A stretch of 26,623 nucleotides of DNA from JAWXCB01 sp034440455 (GTDB lineage Bacteria; Bacteroidota; Bacteroidia; Chitinophagales; CAIOSU01): NCBI GenBank assembly GCA_034440455.1, contig JAWXCB010000096.1, positions 1 to 26,623 of the forward strand, in the 5' to 3' direction. Both the position numbers and the translations under genes were made by a program. This document shows positions 5,555 through 13,545 of the stretch, piece by piece (position 1 is the stretch's first letter; every line of letters begins with the position of its first letter). The notes below the pieces were generated by a model. That model saw only the letters and a list, made by a program, of their open reading frames with translations. It searched no databases and was not told where the DNA came from.

Positions 5555-8086
5555 ATGAAAGTGAATAAGCGCGTTTATTACCTTCTGTGCGGGATAATTG
5601 CCCTGCCCGTGTTGCTTTTTGCTGCCACAGCCCTGCTTATTTATACAAAAAGTGATGCTATCAAAGACAAGTTGCTTGCCGAACTAAATAAAAGCACGGG
5701 CGCGCATATCAGTATTGACGGCAAGGTGGAGCTTTCTTTTTTTAAACATTTCCCAAATGTAGCCCTCGAACTTAAAGGAGTGGAAGCAAAAGGCAGCGTG
5801 GACACGCTTCAATATCCTCTGCTGAAAGCCGACAGGATTTACCTGCTTGCAAATTTCTGGGATGTGGTGCATGGCGATTGGAATATCCAGTCAACCTCTG
5901 TTGAGAATGGTGAATTTTCTATGCTGCGAACGAAAGAAGGCGTGGTGAACTACATTTTTGAAACAGAGGAAAATGACACTGCAAAAACCACTGCCTTTTC
6001 GATTGATGTCGAGAAAGCATTTCTGAAAAATATCAGGTACAGGTTGTTGGATGAAATGGCAGAGGTTGAAATTGACGTGCAAGTGGAGGATGCTTCTGTA
6101 AGCGGGAATTTCACTGCGGAAAATTTATCGCTTCATGCGATTGCCGATGTTTTTTCACACGCAGTGAAAATCAAGGGCATTGACTATGCGGATGAAAAGC
6201 AGGTGAGTTTTGACGGCTCGCTTGCCGTAATGACGGAAAAGAACAGTTATGCGTTGAATGTGGAGCGGTTTTCTGTGGAGAAGAATGAATTTGCCATCAA
6301 CGGAAGCATCGTAATTGAAAACGATAACCCTGTATTTGACCTTGCCGTTCGCGGGAAAAATATCTCGGTGAAAGATATTCCGATGTTGCTGCCCGCTGAA
6401 TTCTCTGCGCAGCTTGATGGAATAAAAGGCACGGGCAATCTTCAGCTTTCTGCTGAAATAAAAGGGGCATTAGATGAAAAGCACAATCCGGCTATCACGA
6501 TCACAGGAAGTTTTTCACGCGCTTCCCTGCAAATTCCGGGGATGGATGGAAAATTCAGCGACCTGTCATTCACAGGCACGTTCACAAATGGCAGCAAGCA
6601 ACGGTTTTCCACTTCTGTAATTACCGTTCGCGACTTGAGCGCTAAAATTAAACAGGGCACGCTTGACGGGAATATGGTATTAACCAATTTAGATAAACCG
6701 CATCTCAAATTAGACGTGGATGGGATGCTCGACCTTTCCTTATTCAATAAATTTTTATCAGACAGCAAAGGGTTAAACGAAATCGGAGGAATGCTGGAAT
6801 TTAAAAACGTGAAATACTCAGGGAAGATTGCTGACCTTCAGGCAATGCGGCTGCTGGGGTTAGAAGGCTCTGTTGCGATGCGCGGAGTTGAAATGCAGGT
6901 GGATGAAAATAAGATTGTGATTCCTGATGCGAAACTTGCAGCTTATGATAAAACATTGACGATTGAAAAGCTCGAAATCAATTTCCCTTCAAGCCATGTT
7001 TCATTGTCGGGCAAGATAGACCAGATGCCCGGGCTTGCTGCCGGCAAAGGAAACACGCCAAAGGCTGAATTAGTGCTGCGGTCTGAAAGTATAAATGTGA
7101 AAGAAATCCTTGCGTTGATGAACGATAATGAAACCAAGTCAGGCAAGAATACGGAACAGCCATTCAATTTTTTCGGGAACATCAAAGTGCAGGCGAATCA
7201 TGTTGTTTACAACAAGTTCAATGCGTATGATGTTTCGGGCCGGGTAGCGCTGAATGGAGAAGTAGTTGAGTTGAAGAATTTTTCCTGCAACACGGTGGAC
7301 GGCACGCTGGATTTTGGCAGCACAATCAGAATTCAGGGAGATAAACTCATCACAAAGACTCATGCGCAGGGCGCTGCAATCAACGTCAATGAAATGTTTG
7401 CCCAGTTTGAAAATTTCGCTCAGGCGACAATCACCGACAGGCATGTTTCCGGAAAATTGTCGTTCACTGCTGATGTAAATGCCGATTTCATAAACGGAGA
7501 ATTAGACGAGAAAAAATTTTCGGCAGTAGTTGACCTGACAGTAAAAGAAGGCGAACTGATTAATTTCAAATCTTTAGAAAACCTTTCGAAATTTATTGAT
7601 ATTGAAGAGTTGCGACACCTTCGTTTCTCCACGCTGAAAAACAAAATCAGCATTTCAAACCAAACAGTTTTTATTCCTGAAATGGTGATAGAATCAAACG
7701 CTATCAATATCGCGCTTTCCGGCAGCCAGACGTTCAAAGGCGCAATTGATTACAGTGTGAAGCTCAACATCTTTGATGTGCTCGGTAAAAAAATTCGCAA
7801 GCGGAAGGACCTTACGGAGTATGAAGAAGCAGGCAAGGATAACTTCAATTTCTATCTTGCATTAACCGGCACCACAGATAATCCTATTGTGAAGTATGAC
7901 AAGCGCAGCATCAAAGACCGCATGGCGCAGCAAAAAGAAGAATTCAAAATACTTGAAAGCGAGCAGAATACCGTAGAAGAAGCGCCCAAAGGTGTGAAAG
8001 AAAAGACCATCTTCACCAATAAACGGAAAAAGGAAGGAGAGCAGGAGGAAGAATTGGAATTCATCGAATGGGAAGAACAACCCTGA
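5555..8086 (+). CDS. AsmA-like envelope protein
   Basis: With ATG 5555 the protein has 843 residues; the frame also allows TTG 5543, but MKVNKRVYYLL begins a better signal-anchor. Residues about 6-30 form one membrane helix (LLCGIIALPVLLFAATALLIY). The AsmA/DUF3971-type N-terminal module follows: a helix ending LLAELNKSTGAHISIDGKVE, then SFFKHFPNVALELKGVEAKG. The middle is a long series of amphipathic beta-strands with repeating forms such as LSFTGTF, VSLSGKID and LDFGSTIRIQG, and the AsmA_2-type C-terminal region ends near YLALTGTTDNPIVKYD. The last 60 residues are charged and Glu-rich. AsmA-family proteins are elongated beta-groove structures of the inner membrane and periplasm thought to carry lipids to the outer membrane; that role here is inferred from the family. 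The gap to the histidine kinase downstream is 87 bases, so co-transcription is possible. Confidence 0.88.
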   Translation: MKVNKRVYYLLCGIIALPVLLFAATALLIYTKSDAIKDKLLAELNKSTGAHISIDGKVELSFFKHFPNVALELKGVEAKGSVDTLQYPLLKADRIYLLANFWDVVHGDWNIQSTSVENGEFSMLRTKEGVVNYIFETEENDTAKTTAFSIDVEKAFLKNIRYRLLDEMAEVEIDVQVEDASVSGNFTAENLSLHAIADVFSHAVKIKGIDYADEKQVSFDGSLAVMTEKNSYALNVERFSVEKNEFAINGSIVIENDNPVFDLAVRGKNISVKDIPMLLPAEFSAQLDGIKGTGNLQLSAEIKGALDEKHNPAITITGSFSRASLQIPGMDGKFSDLSFTGTFTNGSKQRFSTSVITVRDLSAKIKQGTLDGNMVLTNLDKPHLKLDVDGMLDLSLFNKFLSDSKGLNEIGGMLEFKNVKYSGKIADLQAMRLLGLEGSVAMRGVEMQVDENKIVIPDAKLAAYDKTLTIEKLEINFPSSHVSLSGKIDQMPGLAAGKGNTPKAELVLRSESINVKEILALMNDNETKSGKNTEQPFNFFGNIKVQANHVVYNKFNAYDVSGRVALNGEVVELKNFSCNTVDGTLDFGSTIRIQGDKLITKTHAQGAAINVNEMFAQFENFAQATITDRHVSGKLSFTADVNADFINGELDEKKFSAVVDLTVKEGELINFKSLENLSKFIDIEELRHLRFSTLKNKISISNQTVFIPEMVIESNAINIALSGSQTFKGAIDYSVKLNIFDVLGKKIRKRKDLTEYEEAGKDNFNFYLALTGTTDNPIVKYDKRSIKDRMAQQKEEFKILESEQNTVEEAPKGVKEKTIFTNKRKKEGEQEEELEFIEWEEQP

Positions 8087-8173
8087 GTATCTGTATCATT
8101 GTCTCTTTTGCAATTTTGATTTCTCATTGCATTAATTTCAGCGCATAATTCGCGCTATCCCTACAAAGTAACC

Positions 8174-9325
8174 ATGAAGAAAAAACGCCAAAGTTCCACG
8201 GGGAAAATTGTGCTGCCTGTGATTGCATTGGGTATTGTGCTTGCCTCTGTGTGGTATTCAAACGACCTTGCGCGCGACCTTGCCGTGCGAGAAAAGAAGG
8301 AAGCAGAACTCTGGGCAAGCGCCTATCGCAACATCATCCTGTCAGGCGAAGATGAAAACTTGAGCTTTGAATTTGATGTGATTAGCGAGAATGAAAGCGT
8401 TCCGGTCATTCTCACCGATGAGGAAGGAAAAGTGCTGAAGGTGCGCAACATTGACTCAACAAAAGCACAGAACCCTGAATACATTGAGGAGCGATTGAAG
8501 GACATGAAATCCAATAACGAGCCGATTGAAATCGAATTCGGGCAGGGAATGAAGAACTTCATCTATTATGGCGAATCCAACTTCATTACGAGGCTTCGTG
8601 TTTTTCCTTTAATACAACTTGGAATTATCAGCGCGTTCCTGCTTTTTGCTTATGTGCTGTTCAGCACTGCGCGCGCATCAGAACAAAATCAATTGTGGGT
8701 GGGCATGGCAAAAGAAACCGCGCATCAATTAGGCACACCCATCTCTTCCCTTTCTGCCTGGCTGGAAATATTGAAAGAGAAAAAGCATGATGCAGAGACA
8801 AACGAAGCCCTCGATGAAATTCAAAAGGACATTGACCGCCTTGAGTTAGTCGCTGACCGCTTCTCGAAAATCGGCTCTGCACCTGAATTGAAGGAAGAAG
8901 ACCTGAAGCCCTTGCTCGAAAAATCGCTTGACTATATCGGCAAGCGTTCTTCCGAGTTGGTGAAATTAGAATTGCGCACAGAAGAAAATGTTACCGCACA
9001 GCTTAACGTGCCGCTGTTTGAATGGGTAATAGAAAACCTGTTGAAGAATGCGCTTGATGCGATGGGTGGCAAAGGAAGCATCACCATTTTCGTTTCAAAT
9101 AACGTTGAAGAAGTGGCGATTGATGTAAAAGACAGCGGCAAAGGCATTCCAAAATCGGATTTTAAAACCGTTTTTGAACCCGGATTCAGCACGAAGAAAA
9201 GAGGGTGGGGGCTTGGGCTTACGTTGAGCAAGCGCATCATTGAGCAATATCACAACGGGAAAATTTTTGTGAAAGAATCATCACCCGAAACAGGAACTAC
9301 CTTCCGCATTCTTTTGCGGAAGTAA
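8174..9325 (+). CDS. Sensor histidine kinase (orphan)
   Basis: The 383-residue kinase has an N-terminal helix (IVLPVIALGIVLASVWYSN, about 12-30), a short extracytoplasmic sensor of roughly 100 residues, a second helix (LIQLGIISAFLLFAYVLF, about 145-165), then the catalytic core. The H-box is GMAKETAHQLGTPISSL with phospho-acceptor H184. The N-box is NLLKNALDAM (N288, N292), followed by DSGKGIPKSDF (G1), FEPGFSTKKRG (F-box) and WGLGLTLSKRII (G2), so the ATP-binding domain is complete. There is no HAMP linker visible and no adjacent response regulator, so the partner must be encoded elsewhere. The sensed signal is unknown; the KETAHQLGTP form is typical of a Bacteroidota subgroup. The start ATG 8174 gives the expected short cytoplasmic N-terminus (MKKKRQS). 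Confidence 0.93.
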   Translation: MKKKRQSSTGKIVLPVIALGIVLASVWYSNDLARDLAVREKKEAELWASAYRNIILSGEDENLSFEFDVISENESVPVILTDEEGKVLKVRNIDSTKAQNPEYIEERLKDMKSNNEPIEIEFGQGMKNFIYYGESNFITRLRVFPLIQLGIISAFLLFAYVLFSTARASEQNQLWVGMAKETAHQLGTPISSLSAWLEILKEKKHDAETNEALDEIQKDIDRLELVADRFSKIGSAPELKEEDLKPLLEKSLDYIGKRSSELVKLELRTEENVTAQLNVPLFEWVIENLLKNALDAMGGKGSITIFVSNNVEEVAIDVKDSGKGIPKSDFKTVFEPGFSTKKRGWGLGLTLSKRIIEQYHNGKIFVKESSPETGTTFRILLRK

Positions 9326-9352
9326 AAGAATTTGCTTTTAAAACTTCCGGCT

Positions 9353-9697
9353 CTACTGATTTGACTTTTCTTCCTTGGGTGCGCAGCAAGGCATGGTGCA
9401 TCCGGGATGACAAGGTTGTCCGGCATGGTTGCCTTTGTTTGCGCAACAGTTCGCGCTGCCTGCTTCTGCGCAACAAGCCTTTTTACTCTTCTTAGATTTT
9501 TTGCTCTGCACTTCAGCTTTAACCTGTTCGCCTCCTTTGCAGCATCCGGGTTTCATGGCTCCACCGTGACAGCCTACAGGCGTTGTCGCTACTTTCGATT
9601 CTGTTGTTGTTGTTGTTGAAGGCTCAGTAGTTTGGGCATTCAACTGAATGCCGGCAGCAAGGAAGAAGAGGGCGCAGATTGTGATAAGTTTTTTCAT
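9353..9697 (-). CDS. Small secreted Cys- and Lys-rich protein
   Basis: The 114-residue protein starts at ATG 9697; the frame is open further upstream to 9925, but that extension is not protein-like and would bury the signal peptide (MKKLITICALFFLAAGIQLNAQ). The mature part starts with a Thr-rich linker encoded largely by ACA triplets, then holds 11 Cys including four CC pairs (GCC, ACC, NCC, PCC), several His (GCHGG, GNHAG, PCHPGC) and a Lys-rich block (KKSKKSKK). Clustered Cys and His suggest metal binding in the periplasm or outside the cell, but I know no family with this exact layout. It is transcribed alone, and a TATCTTTG box lies just upstream. It converges with the histidine kinase, whose stop is 27 bases away. 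Confidence 0.75.
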   Translation of the reverse strand: MKKLITICALFFLAAGIQLNAQTTEPSTTTTTESKVATTPVGCHGGAMKPGCCKGGEQVKAEVQSKKSKKSKKACCAEAGSANCCANKGNHAGQPCHPGCTMPCCAPKEEKSNQ

Positions 9698-10003
9698 GGC
9701 TTCTGTTTTTTTAGTTAAACAAAGATAAGCCTCTCGATTGGTTTTGCTATGAATTGAGATTATTGGCTTTTTCAACGATGCATTTTTATTGCGGGTGCGC
9801 AACGCTTTGTTTTCCACTAAGGTTTCTTTTGCTGTTGTCTGACCGTTGTCGTCTTTCTTTATAGATACTATTACCCTTCTTCCACCTTCGCTACCGAACA
9901 ATGCGATATTGATTGAGTAAAGCACGCGCCAGATTAGTTGATAGTTGTTAGTTGACAGTGAACAGCCGATTCTTACTAAAAACTACCAACTACCAACGGA
10001 CAA
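9698..10003. other. Intergenic region between the Cys-rich gene and the ABC operon
   Basis: No gene is supported; the frame running through on the minus strand has no start signal or recognisable protein. Besides the -7 box at 9720-9727 the notable item is an imperfect inverted repeat: GTTGATAGTTGTTAGT (9937-9952) and ACTACCAACTACCAAC (9982-9997), 14 of 16 positions complementary. It lies 6 bases after the stop codon of the last ABC permease, so it may act as the end of that operon's transcript, although there is no T run. Confidence 0.5.
9720..9727 (-). promoter_or_regulatory. Putative -7 element (TATCTTTG) for the Cys-rich gene
   Basis: TATCTTTG on the minus strand matches the Bacteroidota -7 consensus TAnnTTTG exactly and sits 22 bases before the ATG at 9697. 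No TTG is present about 19 bases upstream, so the -33 element is missing or degenerate. Confidence 0.45.
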
Positions 10004-11269
10004 CTACTCCGTCCTCAACGCAATAATCGGGTTTACCTGAATTGCTTTGATAGCGGGCATCAATCCGGCAAATGCGCCCGCGATGATGAGGATGAGCGTG
10101 GCTTGCATGGCTGTCCAGAAATCAATGGAGGGATTGAGGAAAAAGGGCGAGTTCACCTCGAATTTGGTGAGCAGATAAACGATGGCTTCGAGTGCGCCCA
10201 CTCCGATGACAAGCCCTGTGTAGCCCGCGAGGAATGTGAGGAACACGGCTTCCTGCACAATGAGGAAAATGATGGAGGCGGGTGTGGCGCCCAGCGCCTT
10301 GCGGAGACCGATTTCTTTGGTGCGCTCGCTCACCACAATCAGCATGATGTTGCTCACTCCGATTGCGCCCGCAAGCAATGTGACAAGTCCGACTGCCCAC
10401 ACGAAAATGCGGATGCCGGTAAACAAACCAAAAAACTTTTCGGCTTCCTTCTCGGCATTGAATGCACCGATGGCGCGGTCATCTTCGGGCGCGATGCGAT
10501 GACGCGCGGCAAGGGCGAGCTTCACCTGCTTCTCTGCTTCCTTTGGCGAAACGCCCGGTGCTGCTGTGAGCGCAAACCAACCCATGCGGTCGCCCCAGTT
10601 GAATGCACGCTGAAACGTGGTGAACGGGATGTAGATGGTGCGCCTGTCCTGGTCGGCTTCTTCGCCTTGTCCTTTTAAGGATTTGAAGATGCCAACCACG
10701 AGAAAATAAACTCCTTTAATCTTAATGTATTCGCCTACAGGGTTTTCATTTTCTGTGAAAAGCTCCTGTCGCACCTGCTCGCCAATAACACACACTTTTC
10801 GTTTGTCCTGCATATCGAGGTTGTTGAGGTAGCGCCCGTTTTCAATTTTCAGCACTTCGATGTAGCGGTATTCGGGATAATCGCCCATCACCTGAAAGTT
10901 GCCGTATTTGTTGTTGCGCGTCACGTTGTTGGCATCTTTCCATCCGCCAAGCTGAATGCGCGGGGCGACAATCGACACTTCGGATACTTGTGTTTTCAGA
11001 GCTTCTGCATCTCCGTTGCGAAAACTGTAGAACCGTCCGGGCTTCATGCCTTTGTATGGCATCGTAGTTTTTTGGGGCCACACGTAAATGCTGTTTACCG
11101 CGAATCCACTAAAGGTATTCTCGACTCCATTCTTCAACCCATTGCCCGAACCAAGTAACAGCACGAGCATCAAGATTCCCCAAAACACACCGAGCGCAGT
11201 GAGAAACGTGCGCAGCTTGTTACGCGCGATCGTTGAAAAAATTTCTGTCCACTTATCTATGTCGAACAT
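10004..11269 (-). CDS. MacB/FtsX-type ABC transporter permease (second of two)
   Basis: The 421-residue protein has the MacB-type permease layout: a first membrane helix near residues 20-45 (LRTFLTALGVFWGILMLVLLLG), a large periplasmic MacB_PCD domain (about 50-280), and three C-terminal helices of the FtsX domain. The conserved coupling segment reads SERTKEIGLRKALGATPASI, and the protein ends NPIIALRTE, a typical family terminus. It is the third gene of a minus-strand operon behind the ATPase and a homologous permease, from which it probably arose by tandem duplication: both begin with DKW-EIF and NKLRTFLTA. Two different permeases with one ATPase suggest a heteromeric complex. Substrate unknown; such systems export peptides, lipids or lipoproteins or transmit mechanical signals. 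No MacA-like adaptor or TolC gene is in the window. Confidence 0.9.
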   Translation of the reverse strand: MFDIDKWTEIFSTIARNKLRTFLTALGVFWGILMLVLLLGSGNGLKNGVENTFSGFAVNSIYVWPQKTTMPYKGMKPGRFYSFRNGDAEALKTQVSEVSIVAPRIQLGGWKDANNVTRNNKYGNFQVMGDYPEYRYIEVLKIENGRYLNNLDMQDKRKVCVIGEQVRQELFTENENPVGEYIKIKGVYFLVVGIFKSLKGQGEEADQDRRTIYIPFTTFQRAFNWGDRMGWFALTAAPGVSPKEAEKQVKLALAARHRIAPEDDRAIGAFNAEKEAEKFFGLFTGIRIFVWAVGLVTLLAGAIGVSNIMLIVVSERTKEIGLRKALGATPASIIFLIVQEAVFLTFLAGYTGLVIGVGALEAIVYLLTKFEVNSPFFLNPSIDFWTAMQATLILIIAGAFAGLMPAIKAIQVNPIIALRTE

Positions 11270-11378
11270 TGATTTGGTGATTTGTTAATTCGATGATTTG
11301 ATGATTCAGTAATTCGGTGATTTGATGATTGTTTGTTGTATTGCTGTTTGATATTTGATTATTATTTTTTGAAATTTC
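11270..11378. repeat. ATTCGATGATT-type repeat between the two permease genes
   Basis: The gap is filled by degenerate copies of gatttGATGATT / aaTTCGGTGATT. The 36 bases at 11288-11323 align with 12629-12664, the corresponding gap before the other permease, with 31 of 36 identical, so the two gaps are homologous. Here only direct copies are seen, with no return arm. On the mRNA the element lies immediately 5' of the permease start codon. Confidence 0.65.
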
Positions 11379-12623
11379 CTACTCTTCTCTTATGGCTGCT
11401 ATTGGGGAAATGGATGCTGCTTTCACAGCGGGAATTAACCCTGCGATGGTTCCGGCAAGAATCAAAATTCCTGTCGCAATCATTGCCGTAGTGAAATGTA
11501 CGCCTGGGTCGCGGAAGTAACCCATCTCTGCTCCGAATTGCGCAACCATTACGTTGAGCAATTCTAAAATTCCAACACCAAGCACCAGCCCGAAATAACC
11601 TGCGACAACTGTAATGATGATTGCTTCCTGCATAATCAAACTCACGATGGAGAAAGGCGTTGCACCCAGCGCTTTGCGAATGCCGATTTCCTTTGTGCGC
11701 TCACGCACGGAAATGGTCATGATGTTTCCCACGCCTACAATTCCTGAAACAACGGTGAGAATGCCCACGAGCCACACAATCCAGTTGATAGCTGAAAATA
11801 AATCACGGTACATCATAAACTGCTCAATGTTGTTGTGAATGCGAATACCTGCAATATCATCAGGCGCAACGGAATGACGCTCTGCGAGCATCTTGCGCAG
11901 TTGCGTTTCTTTTTTCTTTGCATCGTCTGCATCAATGCTTGTGGTAATCATTGCGATTTGGTGAATGCGGTTCGCCTGTCCGAAAATCTTCTGTCCCGTG
12001 CTGATGGGAATGTAGAGCCTGCGTTGGTCCCAATCACCGCCTTTGTCTTTGAAGATGCCGATGACGAGAAAAGGAATTTTCTCCACGAGAATATTTTCAC
12101 CAAGCGGGTCAGCATCTTTGAAAAGCTGCGCCACTACTTGGTTGCCAAGCACGGCTACTTTTCTTTCTTCTTTTATATCCTCCTCATTGATGAAGCGCCC
12201 GCTAATGAGTTCGAGATTTTCGAGATAGCGGTATTGACTGTTGCACCCCATTACGCCAAACGATGACGTTTCATTTTTGTAAGTGATGTTGCCGACATGC
12301 CACATGTTGTTGCGCGAAGCGACATGCTCAACGCCCTGCGTGTTTTGTCGCACCAATTCAAAATCTTCATCGGTAAATTGAATGAACCTGCCGGGCTGCA
12401 TTCCGTTATAGGCTTTTGAAGTTTTGCCGCCATTCACCCAGATGCTGTTCATGGCATCTCCTTCAAATTCTTCATGCACGCCATTCTGCAAGCCGTTGGC
12501 AAACCCGAGAAACAACACGAGAAACAAAATGCCCCACGCCACACTAAAGGCAGTGAGAAACGTGCGCAGCTTGTTCTTGCGAATCGTTTCAAAAATTTCC
12601 TGCCATTTGTCGAGGTCGAGCAT
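11379..12623 (-). CDS. MacB/FtsX-type ABC transporter permease (first of two)
   Basis: The 414-residue protein is a paralogue of the next gene in the operon: first helix LRTFLTAFSVAWGILFLVLFLGF, periplasmic MacB_PCD domain with GMQPGRFIQFTDEDFELV and RKVAVLGNQV, three C-terminal helices, the coupling segment RERTKEIGIRKALGATPFSI and the end ISPIAAIREE. It stands between the ATPase gene (78-base gap) and the second permease (109-base gap), all minus strand. Start ATG 12623 gives MLDLDKWQEIF, matching the paralogue's MFDIDKWTEIF, which supports both starts. It should form the membrane channel together with the paralogue, driven by the ATPase at 12702-13367. Substrate unknown. Confidence 0.9.
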   Translation of the reverse strand: MLDLDKWQEIFETIRKNKLRTFLTAFSVAWGILFLVLFLGFANGLQNGVHEEFEGDAMNSIWVNGGKTSKAYNGMQPGRFIQFTDEDFELVRQNTQGVEHVASRNNMWHVGNITYKNETSSFGVMGCNSQYRYLENLELISGRFINEEDIKEERKVAVLGNQVVAQLFKDADPLGENILVEKIPFLVIGIFKDKGGDWDQRRLYIPISTGQKIFGQANRIHQIAMITTSIDADDAKKKETQLRKMLAERHSVAPDDIAGIRIHNNIEQFMMYRDLFSAINWIVWLVGILTVVSGIVGVGNIMTISVRERTKEIGIRKALGATPFSIVSLIMQEAIIITVVAGYFGLVLGVGILELLNVMVAQFGAEMGYFRDPGVHFTTAMIATGILILAGTIAGLIPAVKAASISPIAAIREE

Positions 12624-12642
12624 TGTTAATTCGATAATTTGT

Positions 12643-12704
12643 TGATTCGATGATTCGGTGATTTCAATTGATTTTTATTATCGAATCACCGAATTATCGA
12701 ATCA
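12643..12704. repeat. 21-bp near-perfect inverted repeat in the ABC operon gap
   Basis: The arms 12643-12663 and 12684-12704 are complementary at 20 of 21 positions, with a 20-base spacer. The right arm overlaps the stop codon of the ATPase gene (12702-12704). The arms consist of tGATTCGATGATTCGGTGATT-type units shared with the other operon gap. On the transcript this would be a strong hairpin between ATPase and permease that could protect or attenuate the message; that effect is inference. Confidence 0.75.
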
Positions 12705-13367
12705 GCTTTCAATCATTCCATCTTTTATATGAATCACCCTGTCGGTCATTTGTGCAATGTCATGTTCGTGGGTAACGATAATAACGGTGACGCCTTCCTG
12801 CTTATTCACTTCTTTCAATAGCGCCATCACCTCCAGCGATGTCTTTGAATCAAGCGCACCGGTGGGTTCATCCGCGCGAATGATTTTAGGTTTTGAAATC
12901 AACGCGCGCGCAATGGCAACGCGCTGCTGCTGTCCCCCCGACATTTCAGTGGGAAGATGTTCTGCCCATTCCTTTAAACCCACTTTTTGCAGATATTCCA
13001 ACGCTGCTTCGTTGCGCTTGCTGCGGCTCACATTTTTGTAATAGAGCGGCAGCGCGACATTCTCCATTGCGTTTTTAAAATTCAACAGATTGAACGATTG
13101 AAACACAAAGCCAATTAATTCATTTCTGTAATGAGCGGCTTTAGTCTGCGAGAGGTCTTTAATCAGTTTTGAATCAAGCGTGTATTCGCCTTCGTCATAA
13201 CTGTCAAGAATTCCAAGAATATTCAGCAGGGTGGATTTTCCTGAGCCGGATGAACCCATGATGGAAACAAATTCTCCTGACTGAATTGCAAGGCTGATTC
13301 CTTTTAATACATGCAGCTTCTTTTTCCCGATGGGATAGGACTTGTGGAGATTGCGGATGGTTATCAT
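12702..13367 (-). CDS. MacB/LolD-type ABC transporter ATPase
   Basis: The 221-residue protein has all ABC ATPase motifs: Walker A GSSGSGKST (38-46), Q-loop Q90, signature MSGGQQQRVAIARAL (142-156), Walker B and D-loop IIRADEPTGALD (162-173) and switch H200 in IVTHEHD. The length and the segments LNILGILDSYDEGEY and NLLNFKNAMENV place it in the MacB/LolD/FtsE group that works with FtsX-type permeases. It is the first gene of the operon, followed by two such permeases. One oddity: Walker B has Arg164 (codon CGC) where a hydrophobic residue, usually Leu, precedes ADEPTGALD; CTC would differ by a single base. A putative promoter lies about 95 bases upstream. Confidence 0.94.
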   Translation of the reverse strand: MITIRNLHKSYPIGKKKLHVLKGISLAIQSGEFVSIMGSSGSGKSTLLNILGILDSYDEGEYTLDSKLIKDLSQTKAAHYRNELIGFVFQSFNLLNFKNAMENVALPLYYKNVSRSKRNEAALEYLQKVGLKEWAEHLPTEMSGGQQQRVAIARALISKPKIIRADEPTGALDSKTSLEVMALLKEVNKQEGVTVIIVTHEHDIAQMTDRVIHIKDGMIES

Positions 13368-13462
13368 TTGCGTTTATTGGTAGTATCTCCGGTTGACTTA
13401 TGCATTGGAGTTTCCCCTTGTGTGGAAATACAAAGGGTTATTCCGGTATAAAATTCAACTTG

Positions 13463-13492
13463 TAAAGATACCTCCTCTGTGTCTCCCCACAA
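13463..13492 (-). promoter_or_regulatory. Putative promoter of the ABC operon
   Basis: On the minus strand TTG (13492-13490) is followed after 19 bases by TATCTTTA (13470-13463), one base off the -7 consensus TAnnTTTG. Transcription from here would leave a leader of roughly 90 bases before the ATPase ATG at 13367. The leader contains a CCCCTTGTG segment complementary to the stem at 13483-13498. Confidence 0.45.
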
Positions 13493-13498
13493 GGGGAG
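13483..13498. terminator. GC-rich stem-loop after the AIM24 gene
   Basis: CTCCCC-ACAA-GGGGAG forms a 6-bp perfect stem with a 4-base loop, 48 bases past the stop of the minus-strand AIM24 gene. The related segment TCCCCTTGTGTGGA at 13413-13426 is complementary to 13484-13497 at 13 of 14 positions, so an alternative longer hairpin with a loop of about 57 bases is possible. There is no T run, so a role as terminator is uncertain; it overlaps the -33 element of the ABC promoter. Confidence 0.35.
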
Positions 13499-13545
13499 AA
13501 GCCAACGCACAATAGCAAAATCAAACTAAGACACTTTAAAAATTA

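Noticed and set aside
9698..9925. N-terminal extension of the Cys-rich protein to 190 residues
   Set aside because: It would place the signal peptide in the middle of the protein and cross a good -7 promoter element.
10103..10678. 191-codon plus-strand frame opposite the second ABC permease
   Set aside because: It is rich in His, Cys, Glu and Gly in a way typical of antisense reading of membrane proteins and has no recognisable domain; the permease on the minus strand is certain.
10004..13367. Naming the operon MacAB or LolCDE
   Set aside because: No adaptor gene or diagnostic substrate features are visible, so only the MacB/LolD-type family level is supported.
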